This document shows positions 9,357 through 17,605 of a stretch of 34,174 nucleotides of DNA, in pieces; the stretch's first letter is position 1, and each line of letters begins with the position of its first letter. Under the pieces are notes generated by a model. It did not search any database. It had not been told where the DNA came from and saw only the letters and a list, made by a program, of their open reading frames with translations. Origin of the DNA: Candidatus Aminicenantota bacterium (GTDB lineage: Bacteria > Acidobacteriota > Aminicenantia > Aminicenantales > Saccharicenantaceae); NCBI GenBank assembly GCA_002877915.1, contig PNJE01000073.1:1-34174 (forward strand), read 5' to 3'. A program made the position numbers and the translations under genes.

Positions 9357-10565
9357 ATGAATTCAATTATCCCTTGGGCGATGAAAACTAAGATACAGGA
9401 AATTGTTCATTTAAGGCCAGGTTTAAAAAGCCTTTTGGCTACCTGGTTTGCTTTTGTTTTGACCTTCTTCTTTTTATTTTACCATCCGCTTCAGGGAGAA
9501 AAATTGCCAGACTCGGATACAAAAACCCGGACATTTTTAGAATCTCAGGAAACTCCAAATTCAGGTTTCAATGGAGGTGAAGCTAAACTTCAACTGGGAG
9601 AAAGTACCGATGGCCCCGGTATTCAGGAAAAGATTGAGCCTCAGGAGAAAACTACCGAGCAAAAGTCCAAAGAGCAAGAATCTAAGGGCACCCGACAGGA
9701 GCCGCAAAACAAGGCGGCAGAAAATTCTCAAGCCAACGAAAAAAAATCCCAGGCCTCAGGTGAATCCGAAAAAAAGAAAGACATTTTGAGCTGGTTGCAG
9801 CCGTGGAAAAAAACTATCGAACTCAGCTATGTGGTAACCGGTGGCAATACCGTCTCTTCATCCTTCAGCTTCGGAAATACTTTTATTCGCACACCAAATG
9901 AAAAAGACACCTATACTATCAAGACGTTTTTCCTCCGAACACATTCGACCACCATTTCAAGAAAAGCAATTGGCACTCAGGATAGCTTTACCATAGAAGA
10001 AGAAAAAAACAGGCAACTGACGGCTGAAAACTATCTCGTCTCAGGTCAGTATGATCACCGGGTCTCAGGTCGGTTGATAACTAACCTGGCTTTTGTCTGG
10101 GATAGAAATAAATTTTCGGGGGTCGAGGGGCGAGCTCTCTGGACGGGCGGCGCCGGCTTAATTCTGGCCGATACCTCCACCAGCAAGGTAAGAACCCAAG
10201 CTGGGCTTAGCTTTACTTTGAGAAAATATACCGCCCAAAGTCTTTCCTCTTTCCTTGGATTTCGCTATACCTTCCTCTGGGATCAGAAGCTTTTTGATAA
10301 TGCTTCTTTCAGCACTGCTTTTATTTTTGATGATAATCTCACCCGAATAAGCGACTGGAGGTACGAGTGGAGTAACAACCTGACTGCCCCGCTGAGCAAA
10401 TCACTGGCGCTTAAAACCAGCGTGAAAATAATGAGAAACCACCGACCTCCGGGATACGAGGTGGCTTTATACAACCCTGACGGCACCGCCACAGGATTAT
10501 CTGTCTCCATCCCCAGGCAGAAGGTTGACACCTTTTTCACCACCACCATTGTCTTCAACTTTTGA
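9357..10565 (+). CDS. DUF481-like outer-membrane beta-barrel protein with low-complexity N-terminal linker
   Basis: Signal/TM segment, K/E/Q-rich linker, then IELSYVVTGGNTVSSSFSFGNTF...; alternating beta-strand pattern ending in aromatic residue (FTTTIVFNF). Start could be 9357 or ATG 9381. Confidence 0.75.
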   Translation: MNSIIPWAMKTKIQEIVHLRPGLKSLLATWFAFVLTFFFLFYHPLQGEKLPDSDTKTRTFLESQETPNSGFNGGEAKLQLGESTDGPGIQEKIEPQEKTTEQKSKEQESKGTRQEPQNKAAENSQANEKKSQASGESEKKKDILSWLQPWKKTIELSYVVTGGNTVSSSFSFGNTFIRTPNEKDTYTIKTFFLRTHSTTISRKAIGTQDSFTIEEEKNRQLTAENYLVSGQYDHRVSGRLITNLAFVWDRNKFSGVEGRALWTGGAGLILADTSTSKVRTQAGLSFTLRKYTAQSLSSFLGFRYTFLWDQKLFDNASFSTAFIFDDNLTRISDWRYEWSNNLTAPLSKSLALKTSVKIMRNHRPPGYEVALYNPDGTATGLSVSIPRQKVDTFFTTTIVFNF

Positions 10566-10573
10566 GTCCAGCC

Positions 10574-10602
10574 GCGATTTTAGGCTTCGAGGCTAAAGTC
10601 GC
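10574..10602. terminator. Stem-loop downstream of the DUF481-like gene (possible terminator or REP-like palindrome)
   Basis: GCGATTTTAG (10574-10583) pairs with CTAAAGTCGC (10593-10602) over 10 bp with one G.U pair, 9-nt loop; no clear U-tract. Confidence 0.4.
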
Positions 10603-10623
10603 TATCTTGATAATCCGCCCTTA

Positions 10624-10652
10624 TTGAAAAAACAGACATAATGCTCTATGAT
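10624..10652 (+). promoter_or_regulatory. Predicted sigma70-type promoter (TTGAAA-17-TATGAT)
   Basis: TTGAAA 10624-10629, TATGAT 10647-10652, upstream of rph. Confidence 0.4.
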
Positions 10653-10696
10653 AGAAAAATAAATTTCTAATTTTTTTTACAAAAATTTTCTGCTGG

Positions 10697-11500
10697 ATGG
10701 GAGAGGAGAGCAAATTGAGTGTTAAAAAAGCGGCCAAAAAAACAACCAAACCATCCTTTAGCCGGCCCTCCGGAAGACTTTATGATGAGCTAAGGAGTCT
10801 CACCCTTAAACCTGATTACTTAGAATTTGCTGAAGGTTCGGCCTACATTGAAATGGGCAAAACCAAGGTAGTAGCTTCAGCCTCAATAGAGGAAAAAGTA
10901 CCCCAGTTTTTAAAAGGCACCGGTTCCGGCTGGATTACGGCCGAATATTCGATGCTTCCCCGGTCGACAGAAAAAAGAACTCCCAGAGAGAGAACCCAAG
11001 GAAAAATTTCAGGTCGCACTCAGGAAATCCAGCGCCTGATAGGCCGGGCCTTGAGAGCGACAACCGACCTCACCTTGTTGGGCGAGCGAACTATTATCAT
11101 TGACTGTGATGTAATTCAAGCTGATGGCGGAACCAGGACTGCTTCTGTTAATGCTGGCTGTATTGCTTTAGCTCTCGGCCTGAAAAAGCTGCTGGATGAA
11201 GGCTTAATTTCAACCTTTCCTATGCGGAATCTGGTAGCCGCCGTCAGTGTAGGCCTGGTTGAGGGAATAAAGCTGCTGGATCTCGATTATTTAGAAGATT
11301 CTCAAGCTGAAGTAGATATGAACGTAATCGAGACTGACCGCGGCCAGCTGGTCGAAGTCCAAGCTACAGCTGAAAAGGCATCTTTTTCTAAAAGTGAACT
11401 TTCGGCCCTGCTAAAACTGGCTGAAAAGGGGATAAAAGAAATACTCGAGGCTCAAAGAGCTTTACTGAAAAAAATCCATCCGGTTTTTATCGCCTTCTAA
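10697..11500 (+). CDS. rph: Ribonuclease PH
   Basis: GSGWITAEYSMLPRSTEKRTPRERTQGKISGRTQEIQRLIGRALRA and IDCDVIQADGGTRTASVNAGCIAL are diagnostic. The start may instead be TTG 10715, since GGAGAGGAG lies inside the called N-terminus. Confidence 0.97.
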   Translation: MGEESKLSVKKAAKKTTKPSFSRPSGRLYDELRSLTLKPDYLEFAEGSAYIEMGKTKVVASASIEEKVPQFLKGTGSGWITAEYSMLPRSTEKRTPRERTQGKISGRTQEIQRLIGRALRATTDLTLLGERTIIIDCDVIQADGGTRTASVNAGCIALALGLKKLLDEGLISTFPMRNLVAAVSVGLVEGIKLLDLDYLEDSQAEVDMNVIETDRGQLVEVQATAEKASFSKSELSALLKLAEKGIKEILEAQRALLKKIHPVFIAF

Positions 11501-12900
11501 CTGCGCCACTTATATCCTTTTTCTCTGAAAAGCCGGACGCAGGCTTCAACCACTTTCTGGTCATAAAGAACTCCGGCGCCATTCTCAATCTCAGTTAGCG
11601 CTTCTTCCAGGGCAAAGGCTTCTCGATACGGCCGATGGGAAGACATAGCCTCTATGGCATCAGCCACTGCCAGGATTCTGGCTTCCAGCTTTATTTCATC
11701 GCCCTTTAAACCACGCGGATATCCAGACCCATTAATCCTTTCATGATGCTGGTAAACTATTTCGGCCACCGGCCAAGGAAAATCAATCTCTTTAAGTAAA
11801 TCATAACCTATTTGAACATGATTCTTAACCAGTCCCCACTCGCTGCTATTTAGATTCCCAGGTTTACTCAAGATTTCAGAGGGAACAACAATTTTACCGA
11901 TGTCATGAATCTGGGCGGCTAACCGCAGTCCCTCGATTCTATCAGCCGGAAGACCCATTTCCGAGGCAATGGCCCTGGCGAGATCGGCGACTCTTTTTTG
12001 GTGTCCGCCGGTATAAGGGTCCTTATAATCTATTAGCTTATGGAGAACCTCAATAACCGCACCGAATGCTCCTCGCAGTTGCTCTAAGGTCCTGGATAAT
12101 ATTTTTTCTACTTCCTTTCTATAGGTCAGATCATAAATCACTGTAAGGGCCGCTGAAGCCCCCCGATAATTAATCAGGCTGACATCCACTCCAATCCACA
12201 GCTTCCGACCATCCTTACGAGGAACCTCAAGCTCAAAATGCTTGATTAGAGGCCCTCCGGAGATGGCCTTCTGATATAACTCCTCTATCTTTTCTTTTTG
12301 CTGTTCATCCAAAAAATCGGAATAGTGGGCTCCAATGATTTCTTCCGGGGAAAAGCCGAATATTTCCGAGGCTGCCTGGTTGGCGAATTTGAACTTACCA
12401 TCCTGGACGATAACCACCGGTGTCCGCATATTATTTAAAAGATTGTCAGTCAGAATTTCTCTTTCTCTAAGCTCTTCTTCAACTTTAACTTCTTCAGTCA
12501 CTTCCCGCACGACGCCGGCCACCCTTTCGCCGGCAATCTGGGAAGTATGAAATTCTAGGTGAATTAGCCGCCCTGTCTTGGTGAAAACCCTTAGCCGATA
12601 AACTGGCGCTACCGAGCGCCCAGAGCGTCGGGCTTCCCGGCGCTCGAGAATTATTTCCCTATCTTCGGGATAAACTTGCTTTAAAAAATCTTCAACTTTT
12701 AAAGAGATAATTTCTTCTGGAGACAATTCCAGCATTTTGGCCAGGGCAGGATTAACATATTCAAAGCCATTTGGACCGATGATATAAAATCCTTCCCGGG
12801 ATTCTTCCACCAGCACCCGGTAAAGCTCTTCTTTCAAGCCTAAAATATAGGCTTTGTCTCCCGCCCGAAAATGAGGTTTTTTAAAATCTTCCTTTTCCAT
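11497..12900 (-). CDS. PAS-PAS-HD-GYP domain regulator (putative cyclic-di-GMP phosphodiesterase)
   Basis: Two PAS segments (YIIGPNGFEYVNPALAKMLELSPEEI; VQDGKFKFANQAASEIFGFSPEEIIG) and HD-GYP motifs HDIGKIVVPSEIL, QHHERINGSGYPRGLKGDEI, AVADAIEAMSSHRPYR. Confidence 0.93.
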   Translation of the reverse strand: MEKEDFKKPHFRAGDKAYILGLKEELYRVLVEESREGFYIIGPNGFEYVNPALAKMLELSPEEIISLKVEDFLKQVYPEDREIILERREARRSGRSVAPVYRLRVFTKTGRLIHLEFHTSQIAGERVAGVVREVTEEVKVEEELREREILTDNLLNNMRTPVVIVQDGKFKFANQAASEIFGFSPEEIIGAHYSDFLDEQQKEKIEELYQKAISGGPLIKHFELEVPRKDGRKLWIGVDVSLINYRGASAALTVIYDLTYRKEVEKILSRTLEQLRGAFGAVIEVLHKLIDYKDPYTGGHQKRVADLARAIASEMGLPADRIEGLRLAAQIHDIGKIVVPSEILSKPGNLNSSEWGLVKNHVQIGYDLLKEIDFPWPVAEIVYQHHERINGSGYPRGLKGDEIKLEARILAVADAIEAMSSHRPYREAFALEEALTEIENGAGVLYDQKVVEACVRLFREKGYKWRS

Positions 12901-13183
12901 CCTAACTCCTTAGCCCAGCTCATCAATCCTTTTTATAAAATTTTTTCTTATAAAGCAAGATTTTTCTTAAAATTTGGCCAATTTATAACATTTATTGTCA
13001 TGAGAATAGCCGGCGAGCTGATATTTATATGCTCAACTTATTTAAATAAATTTATTTCCTAAATAAACCGGGTTTTATGAAAGTACAGCTATTATGCTCA
13101 GATTACTAATTACTTGCTTTTATCCTATTTAACTCGTTTTTATTTTATAAATTCCAGCAATTGCCCGGTCTTAGAAATATAAC

Positions 13184-13212
13184 TTGACTTTAAAATTTAT
13201 TAGAATTAATAT
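13184..13212 (+). promoter_or_regulatory. Predicted sigma70-type promoter (TTGACT-17-TAATAT)
   Basis: TTGACT 13184-13189, TAATAT 13207-13212, upstream of the flotillin-like gene. Confidence 0.4.
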
Positions 13213-13386
13213 CTTTCTTTGATAAAAAGGACCTTTCAAAATAGCCTGAGCCGATAAAGCAAGAAAATATGAACAATAAAGCGGGTGTTTCTTTTTTTCT
13301 AAGGAATATTTTTATTTTTTTCAGCAGATCCAGGCTTAAAATTTTTGATTTAATAATAAAAGCATCATAATTGGAGGGAGGTTAAG

Positions 13387-14835
13387 ATGCCATTAACTAC
13401 GTGGCTTATAATTATCGGAGCAATTATTGTTTTCTTGGCTATTGTTGGCCTAATATTAGCTATTCAATACCGGAAAGTTGGGCCCAACGAGGCCCTAATT
13501 ATTGCTGGCGGGCGCAAGAGGACAGTTTCCCTGCCTGATGGAACAAAGATAAAGGTCGGATATAGATATAAGCTGGGTGGTGGTACCTTTGTCTGGCCAT
13601 TCATTGAAAAAGTTTATGCTTTGCCCCTCGAAGTTATCACTCTTTTTATAAAAACGCCTGAAGTCCTGACTCATGGGGGGATTCCAATTCTGGCCGAGGC
13701 TTCAGCTCAGGTCAAGGTGGGCTCAAGAGACCTGGACATCAGGTTAGCCGCAGAACAATTCCTGGGCACAGGAAAAGAAGGTATCCGCGATGTGGCTATG
13801 AACGTCCTCGAAGGCAAAATGCGAGAAGTCATTGGGACAATGACCGTTGAGGAAATTTACCGGGGGCGCCAGGAATTTTCGCGAAGAGTTATTGAAGCCA
13901 CTAAGGAAGACCTTTCCAAGATGGGTCTGGTTATCCTTTCTTTTTCCCTCAAAGATATCAGTGATACCCAGGGTTATATCGATGCCTTGAGCAAACCGGT
14001 AATTGCCGCCGCCAAAAGGGATGCCGCTATTGCCCAGGCAGAAACAGAAAAGGAAGCTATTATCAAATCATCCCAGGCCCGGAAAGAAGCCGAAGTTGCC
14101 CGGCTGCAGTCTGAAGCTCAGATTGCCAAAGCTCAGTGGGAAAATGAAGCCAAGAAGGCTGAATCCCAAGTGTTTGTCAACCAGAAAAAAGCCCAGGCTG
14201 ATTTTTCTTACGAGCTGGAAAAAAATAAATTGTCCCAGGAGATAAAAAAGGAAGAAGCTAAGGTCAAGCAGATTGAAAAAGAGGAAGCCATTAAGATTGA
14301 AGAGCTGGAGATCAGGCGCAAGGAAAGAGAACTTGAAGCTAATGTCTTAAAGCCGGCTGATGCCCGCAAATATCAGATTAAGGCTGAGGCTGAAGCCGAA
14401 GAAATCAGGTTGATGGCGGAAGGCAAAGGCAAAGCCGAAGCTATGCGCCTGGAAGCTCAGACAAAAGCCGAAGAGATCAGGCTCCGCGGCCTGGCCGAGG
14501 CTGAAGCTATGATGAAAAAAGCCCAGGCCTGGGAAAAGTATAACGAGGCCGCTATCCTGGAAACCTTCATTAAGGTTATGCCTGAGCTGGCGAAAGCAGT
14601 GGCTGAGCCTCTCTCCAAGGTGGAAAAAATCGTCATCATCGGTGGAGATAAGGGAGTGGGAACAAGCCAGATTACCGGCCAGGTAACTGAAATAATTGCC
14701 CAGATGCCCGAGATAATAAAGACACTCACCGGGGCCGACCTTAACCAGTTTTTAAAAAACAAGCTCAGTGGAACCACGCCTAAAGCTCAGCCGGAAGATG
14801 CCTCCGCTCAGGGCAAAACTCCTGATAAAAAATAA
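13387..14835 (+). CDS. Flotillin-like SPFH/band 7 protein
   Basis: N-terminal [47 protein letters not shown], long Ala/Glu/Lys coiled coil; RBS GGAGGGAGG. Confidence 0.93.
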   Translation: MPLTTWLIIIGAIIVFLAIVGLILAIQYRKVGPNEALIIAGGRKRTVSLPDGTKIKVGYRYKLGGGTFVWPFIEKVYALPLEVITLFIKTPEVLTHGGIPILAEASAQVKVGSRDLDIRLAAEQFLGTGKEGIRDVAMNVLEGKMREVIGTMTVEEIYRGRQEFSRRVIEATKEDLSKMGLVILSFSLKDISDTQGYIDALSKPVIAAAKRDAAIAQAETEKEAIIKSSQARKEAEVARLQSEAQIAKAQWENEAKKAESQVFVNQKKAQADFSYELEKNKLSQEIKKEEAKVKQIEKEEAIKIEELEIRRKERELEANVLKPADARKYQIKAEAEAEEIRLMAEGKGKAEAMRLEAQTKAEEIRLRGLAEAEAMMKKAQAWEKYNEAAILETFIKVMPELAKAVAEPLSKVEKIVIIGGDKGVGTSQITGQVTEIIAQMPEIIKTLTGADLNQFLKNKLSGTTPKAQPEDASAQGKTPDKK

Positions 14836-14867
14836 ATGACCGGACAAAATAGGAAAGTAGGACAGCC

Positions 14868-17192
14868 ATGGTTTCAGAAAGAGTGACGAAAATAGGGGCT
14901 TCTCCCACCTTAAAGATTTCAGCCAAGGCCAAAGCCATGAAAGCCGAAGGCCTTGACGTTGTGGACTTAAGCGTTGGTGAGCCGGACTTTCCAACACCGG
15001 AAAATATAAAATCGGCAGCCATAAAAGCTATTGAGCAGAATTTCACCAAATACACAGAAAATGACGGCATTCCTGAATTGAGAAAGGCGGTTTGCCTGAG
15101 GCTAAAAGAGGACTACGGGGTGGAATATAAGCCCAATGAAATTTTAGTCTCGAGCGGCGCTAAGAACTCTCTATTTAATTTAATTCAGGCCATTGTTAAT
15201 GAGGGAGATGAAGTCATCATTCCGGCTCCTTATTGGGTAACCTATCCTGAATGTGTCAACCTGGCCAAGGGGAAACCGGTTATCGTCGAGACCAGGGAGG
15301 AAGATGGATTTTTGCTGACGCCGGGATTGCTGCGGGCAGCTATTACCCCCTCGACCAGGGCTTTGATACTTAATAATCCCGGCAATCCAACCGGCGCAGT
15401 TTACAGCGAAGAACAGCTCCGAGCCTTGGCCGAAGTTATAAAAAAGGAAGATATTTATATCATCGCTGATGAAATTTACAGCCGCCTGGTTTTTGATGGT
15501 TTCCGCTTCGTGAGTTTTGCCGCCCTGGGAGAAGATATCAAGAAAAAGACCATCCTGATTACCGGAGTTTCCAAGAGCTATTCTATGACCGGGTGGAGAA
15601 TTGGCTTTGCGGCTGGCCCGACTGAGATAATAAGTGCTATGTCAAAGGTCCAAAGCCATACCACTTCTAACGCCTGCTCGATATCGCAGAAAGCCAGCGT
15701 TGAAGCTTTGGTGGGCCCGCAGTATGAAGTAAATAAGATGGTGGCAGAATTTCAGAGAAGGCGAAATTATGTCTTGATGAGGCTGCAGCAAATTCCAGGG
15801 ATTTCCTGTTTCAAGCCTCAGGGAGCTTTTTATGTCTTTCCCAACGTAAAGTCGTTTTATGGAAAAGAGGCTGGCGGAATCCAGATTAGAAATTCTTACG
15901 GGCTGGCTTATTATCTTTTGAAGGAAGCGCAGGTAGCTATAGTGCCCGGGGATGCTTTTGGAGCCGATGATTACATCAGAATTTCCTACGCCACTTCGAT
16001 GGCCAACCTGGAAAAAGGTCTCGACCGAATCGCCGAAGCTATGTCCAGGCTTAAAACGGCCAAGAAAGTTAAACAGATTTATCTGCAGAATTACGTAACC
16101 AGAGTGAAAAAACCGGTGCCAATTGAGGTAGTGAGCGAAACCAAAATGCGCGATGCCCTGGTAGCCGAAATGGAAAGCCATCTTGGTTACGAGAATTATT
16201 ATGAGTGGAATGCCAATATTAACGGGACAATTGTTCAGCTCAAAACCAACGTCGGGCATCTATATGATTTTTGGGTAGAAAATTGGTTTCCTGGCCAGAT
16301 TGAAGCCGGGCTCGAACCGCACGCTATAATTTATGCTGTGGACAATGTAGCCGGGAGAGAGCCGCGCGCTTATTATCATCCGGAGACGAGAACCGGTCTT
16401 CTCGTTAACACGGATAATTACGGCGCCTTGAGAAAATTAGCCCTGGGAATGGTTATTGATTCGCAGGAACACTTAGGAATAAATGCCGTAAGGGGCATGG
16501 CGGTGGCGGCGGATGGCAATTCTCTTATTCTTATCGGTCAACCAGGAACTGGCAAAACCGAGCTGTTCTTTAAGTTGCTAAAAAAAACATCTGTCCAGGC
16601 ACAGACCAATGAGATTCTGTTTGTGAGATTTTCCGGAAACCGGGCGGTTGCCGATAGCGTTGAAAGGAAATTCTACATCCCGACCAATACGGTTGAGCTT
16701 TACGACAAGTTAGCCAAATTATTTGACCACAGCAAGTGTGAGAATGTGGTTACCCGGCGGGAAGATTGCACTGACCGAAAATGCCCGATGCAGGATGACT
16801 GCCGGCTGGACAAGGGCGCGCCTTATTGTTTCAGGGCTTCAAGCGAGTCCCAGGCTATGCTCGACCCGAATTGGATCTCGGGGCCATCAGGTTATGTAAA
16901 GAGGACAAATCTTAAAGCTTTGGTGATTTTGAGAAATGATCAGACCTCACCGGCTGTTGTTGAGCTAACAAAAGAAGAAGCCTTGAAGTGCCTGGAATCC
17001 GGCGAGCCAGCGGGAGCCATCAAGGCAGTTTCGGCTAAAGCCCAGCCATTTTTTAATCCTCATCTTATAGTGATGAATGAAGATAAGATGGCTTTAGAGC
17101 GAATGTTCTTCAGTCGGTTGCTCGACCAGGTCAAGTGCTATTTGGCCAACAGCGCCGTCGTGACCGCGGACCAGCTCAAATCCCTGCTCTAA
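14868..17192 (+). CDS. Fusion: class I PLP aminotransferase (aspartate aminotransferase-like, about aa 1-396) plus P-loop HprK/PEPCK-like domain (about aa 397-774)
   Basis: N-part: VDLSVGEPDFPTPENI, NNPGNPTGAVYS, IADEIYSRLVFDG, SKSYSMTGWRIGF (PLP Lys). C-part: GINAVRGMAVAADGNSLILIGQPGTGKTELFFKLL (Walker A at 16536-16562) and a five-Cys cluster. No stop or frame change between the parts. Confidence 0.9.
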   Translation: MVSERVTKIGASPTLKISAKAKAMKAEGLDVVDLSVGEPDFPTPENIKSAAIKAIEQNFTKYTENDGIPELRKAVCLRLKEDYGVEYKPNEILVSSGAKNSLFNLIQAIVNEGDEVIIPAPYWVTYPECVNLAKGKPVIVETREEDGFLLTPGLLRAAITPSTRALILNNPGNPTGAVYSEEQLRALAEVIKKEDIYIIADEIYSRLVFDGFRFVSFAALGEDIKKKTILITGVSKSYSMTGWRIGFAAGPTEIISAMSKVQSHTTSNACSISQKASVEALVGPQYEVNKMVAEFQRRRNYVLMRLQQIPGISCFKPQGAFYVFPNVKSFYGKEAGGIQIRNSYGLAYYLLKEAQVAIVPGDAFGADDYIRISYATSMANLEKGLDRIAEAMSRLKTAKKVKQIYLQNYVTRVKKPVPIEVVSETKMRDALVAEMESHLGYENYYEWNANINGTIVQLKTNVGHLYDFWVENWFPGQIEAGLEPHAIIYAVDNVAGREPRAYYHPETRTGLLVNTDNYGALRKLALGMVIDSQEHLGINAVRGMAVAADGNSLILIGQPGTGKTELFFKLLKKTSVQAQTNEILFVRFSGNRAVADSVERKFYIPTNTVELYDKLAKLFDHSKCENVVTRREDCTDRKCPMQDDCRLDKGAPYCFRASSESQAMLDPNWISGPSGYVKRTNLKALVILRNDQTSPAVVELTKEEALKCLESGEPAGAIKAVSAKAQPFFNPHLIVMNEDKMALERMFFSRLLDQVKCYLANSAVVTADQLKSLL

Positions 17193-17200
17193 AAATCGGT

Positions 17201-17393
17201 AAAAATCGGGACACCCTAGATTTTTCCGAATTTTCATAATAAATCGCATAAAAATCGGGACACCCTAGATTTTTCCGAATTTTCATAATAAATCGCATAA
17301 AAATCGGGACACCCTAGATTTTTCCGAATTTTCATAATAAATCGCATAATAAATCGGGACATCTTATATTTCCCCGAATTTTCATAATAGCAT
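17201..17393. repeat. 49-bp tandem repeat: three identical copies (17201-17249, 17250-17298, 17299-17347) plus a degenerate fourth (17348-about 17393)
   Basis: Unit AAAAATCGGGACACCCTAGATTTTTCCGAATTTTCATAATAAATCGCAT repeated head-to-tail. Each unit can fold as AAAAATC-GGG-aca-CCC-ta-GATTTTT. Confidence 0.97.
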
Positions 17394-17558
17394 CCTCGCC
17401 ATGATAATAGCCTGCGATTAATAACCTACGAGCTGCCGGCTTGCTCTATTATTTCAACTCAGTCTCTTTTTAACTCAAAAGGCAAGACAAATTATCAAGA
17501 AAATTAAGATCCCCGGCTATTTGCTGGCTTTTTACTTTGTCCTCTTGGGATAAAAAAA

Positions 17559-17582
17559 TCGGAAAAATCTAGCGTGTCCCGA
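17559..17582 (-). repeat. Diverged inverted copy of the repeat core
   Basis: Reverse complement TCGGGACACGCTAGATTTTTCCGA matches TCGGGACACCCTAGATTTTTCCGA of the array at 23/24 positions. Confidence 0.9.
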
Positions 17583-17605
17583 ATTTCACGAATTTCAACC
17601 GAATT

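Noticed and set aside
12901-13386. Structured ncRNA or riboswitch in the long gap before the flotillin-like gene
   Set aside because: No conserved aptamer motif recognised; region is AT-rich and only a promoter could be supported.
15642-16259. 205-aa minus-strand ORF
   Set aside because: Antisense to the strongly supported aminotransferase fusion; no recognisable motifs.
17201-17393. CRISPR array
   Set aside because: The 49-bp units are directly abutting identical copies with no variable spacers, and no cas genes are present.
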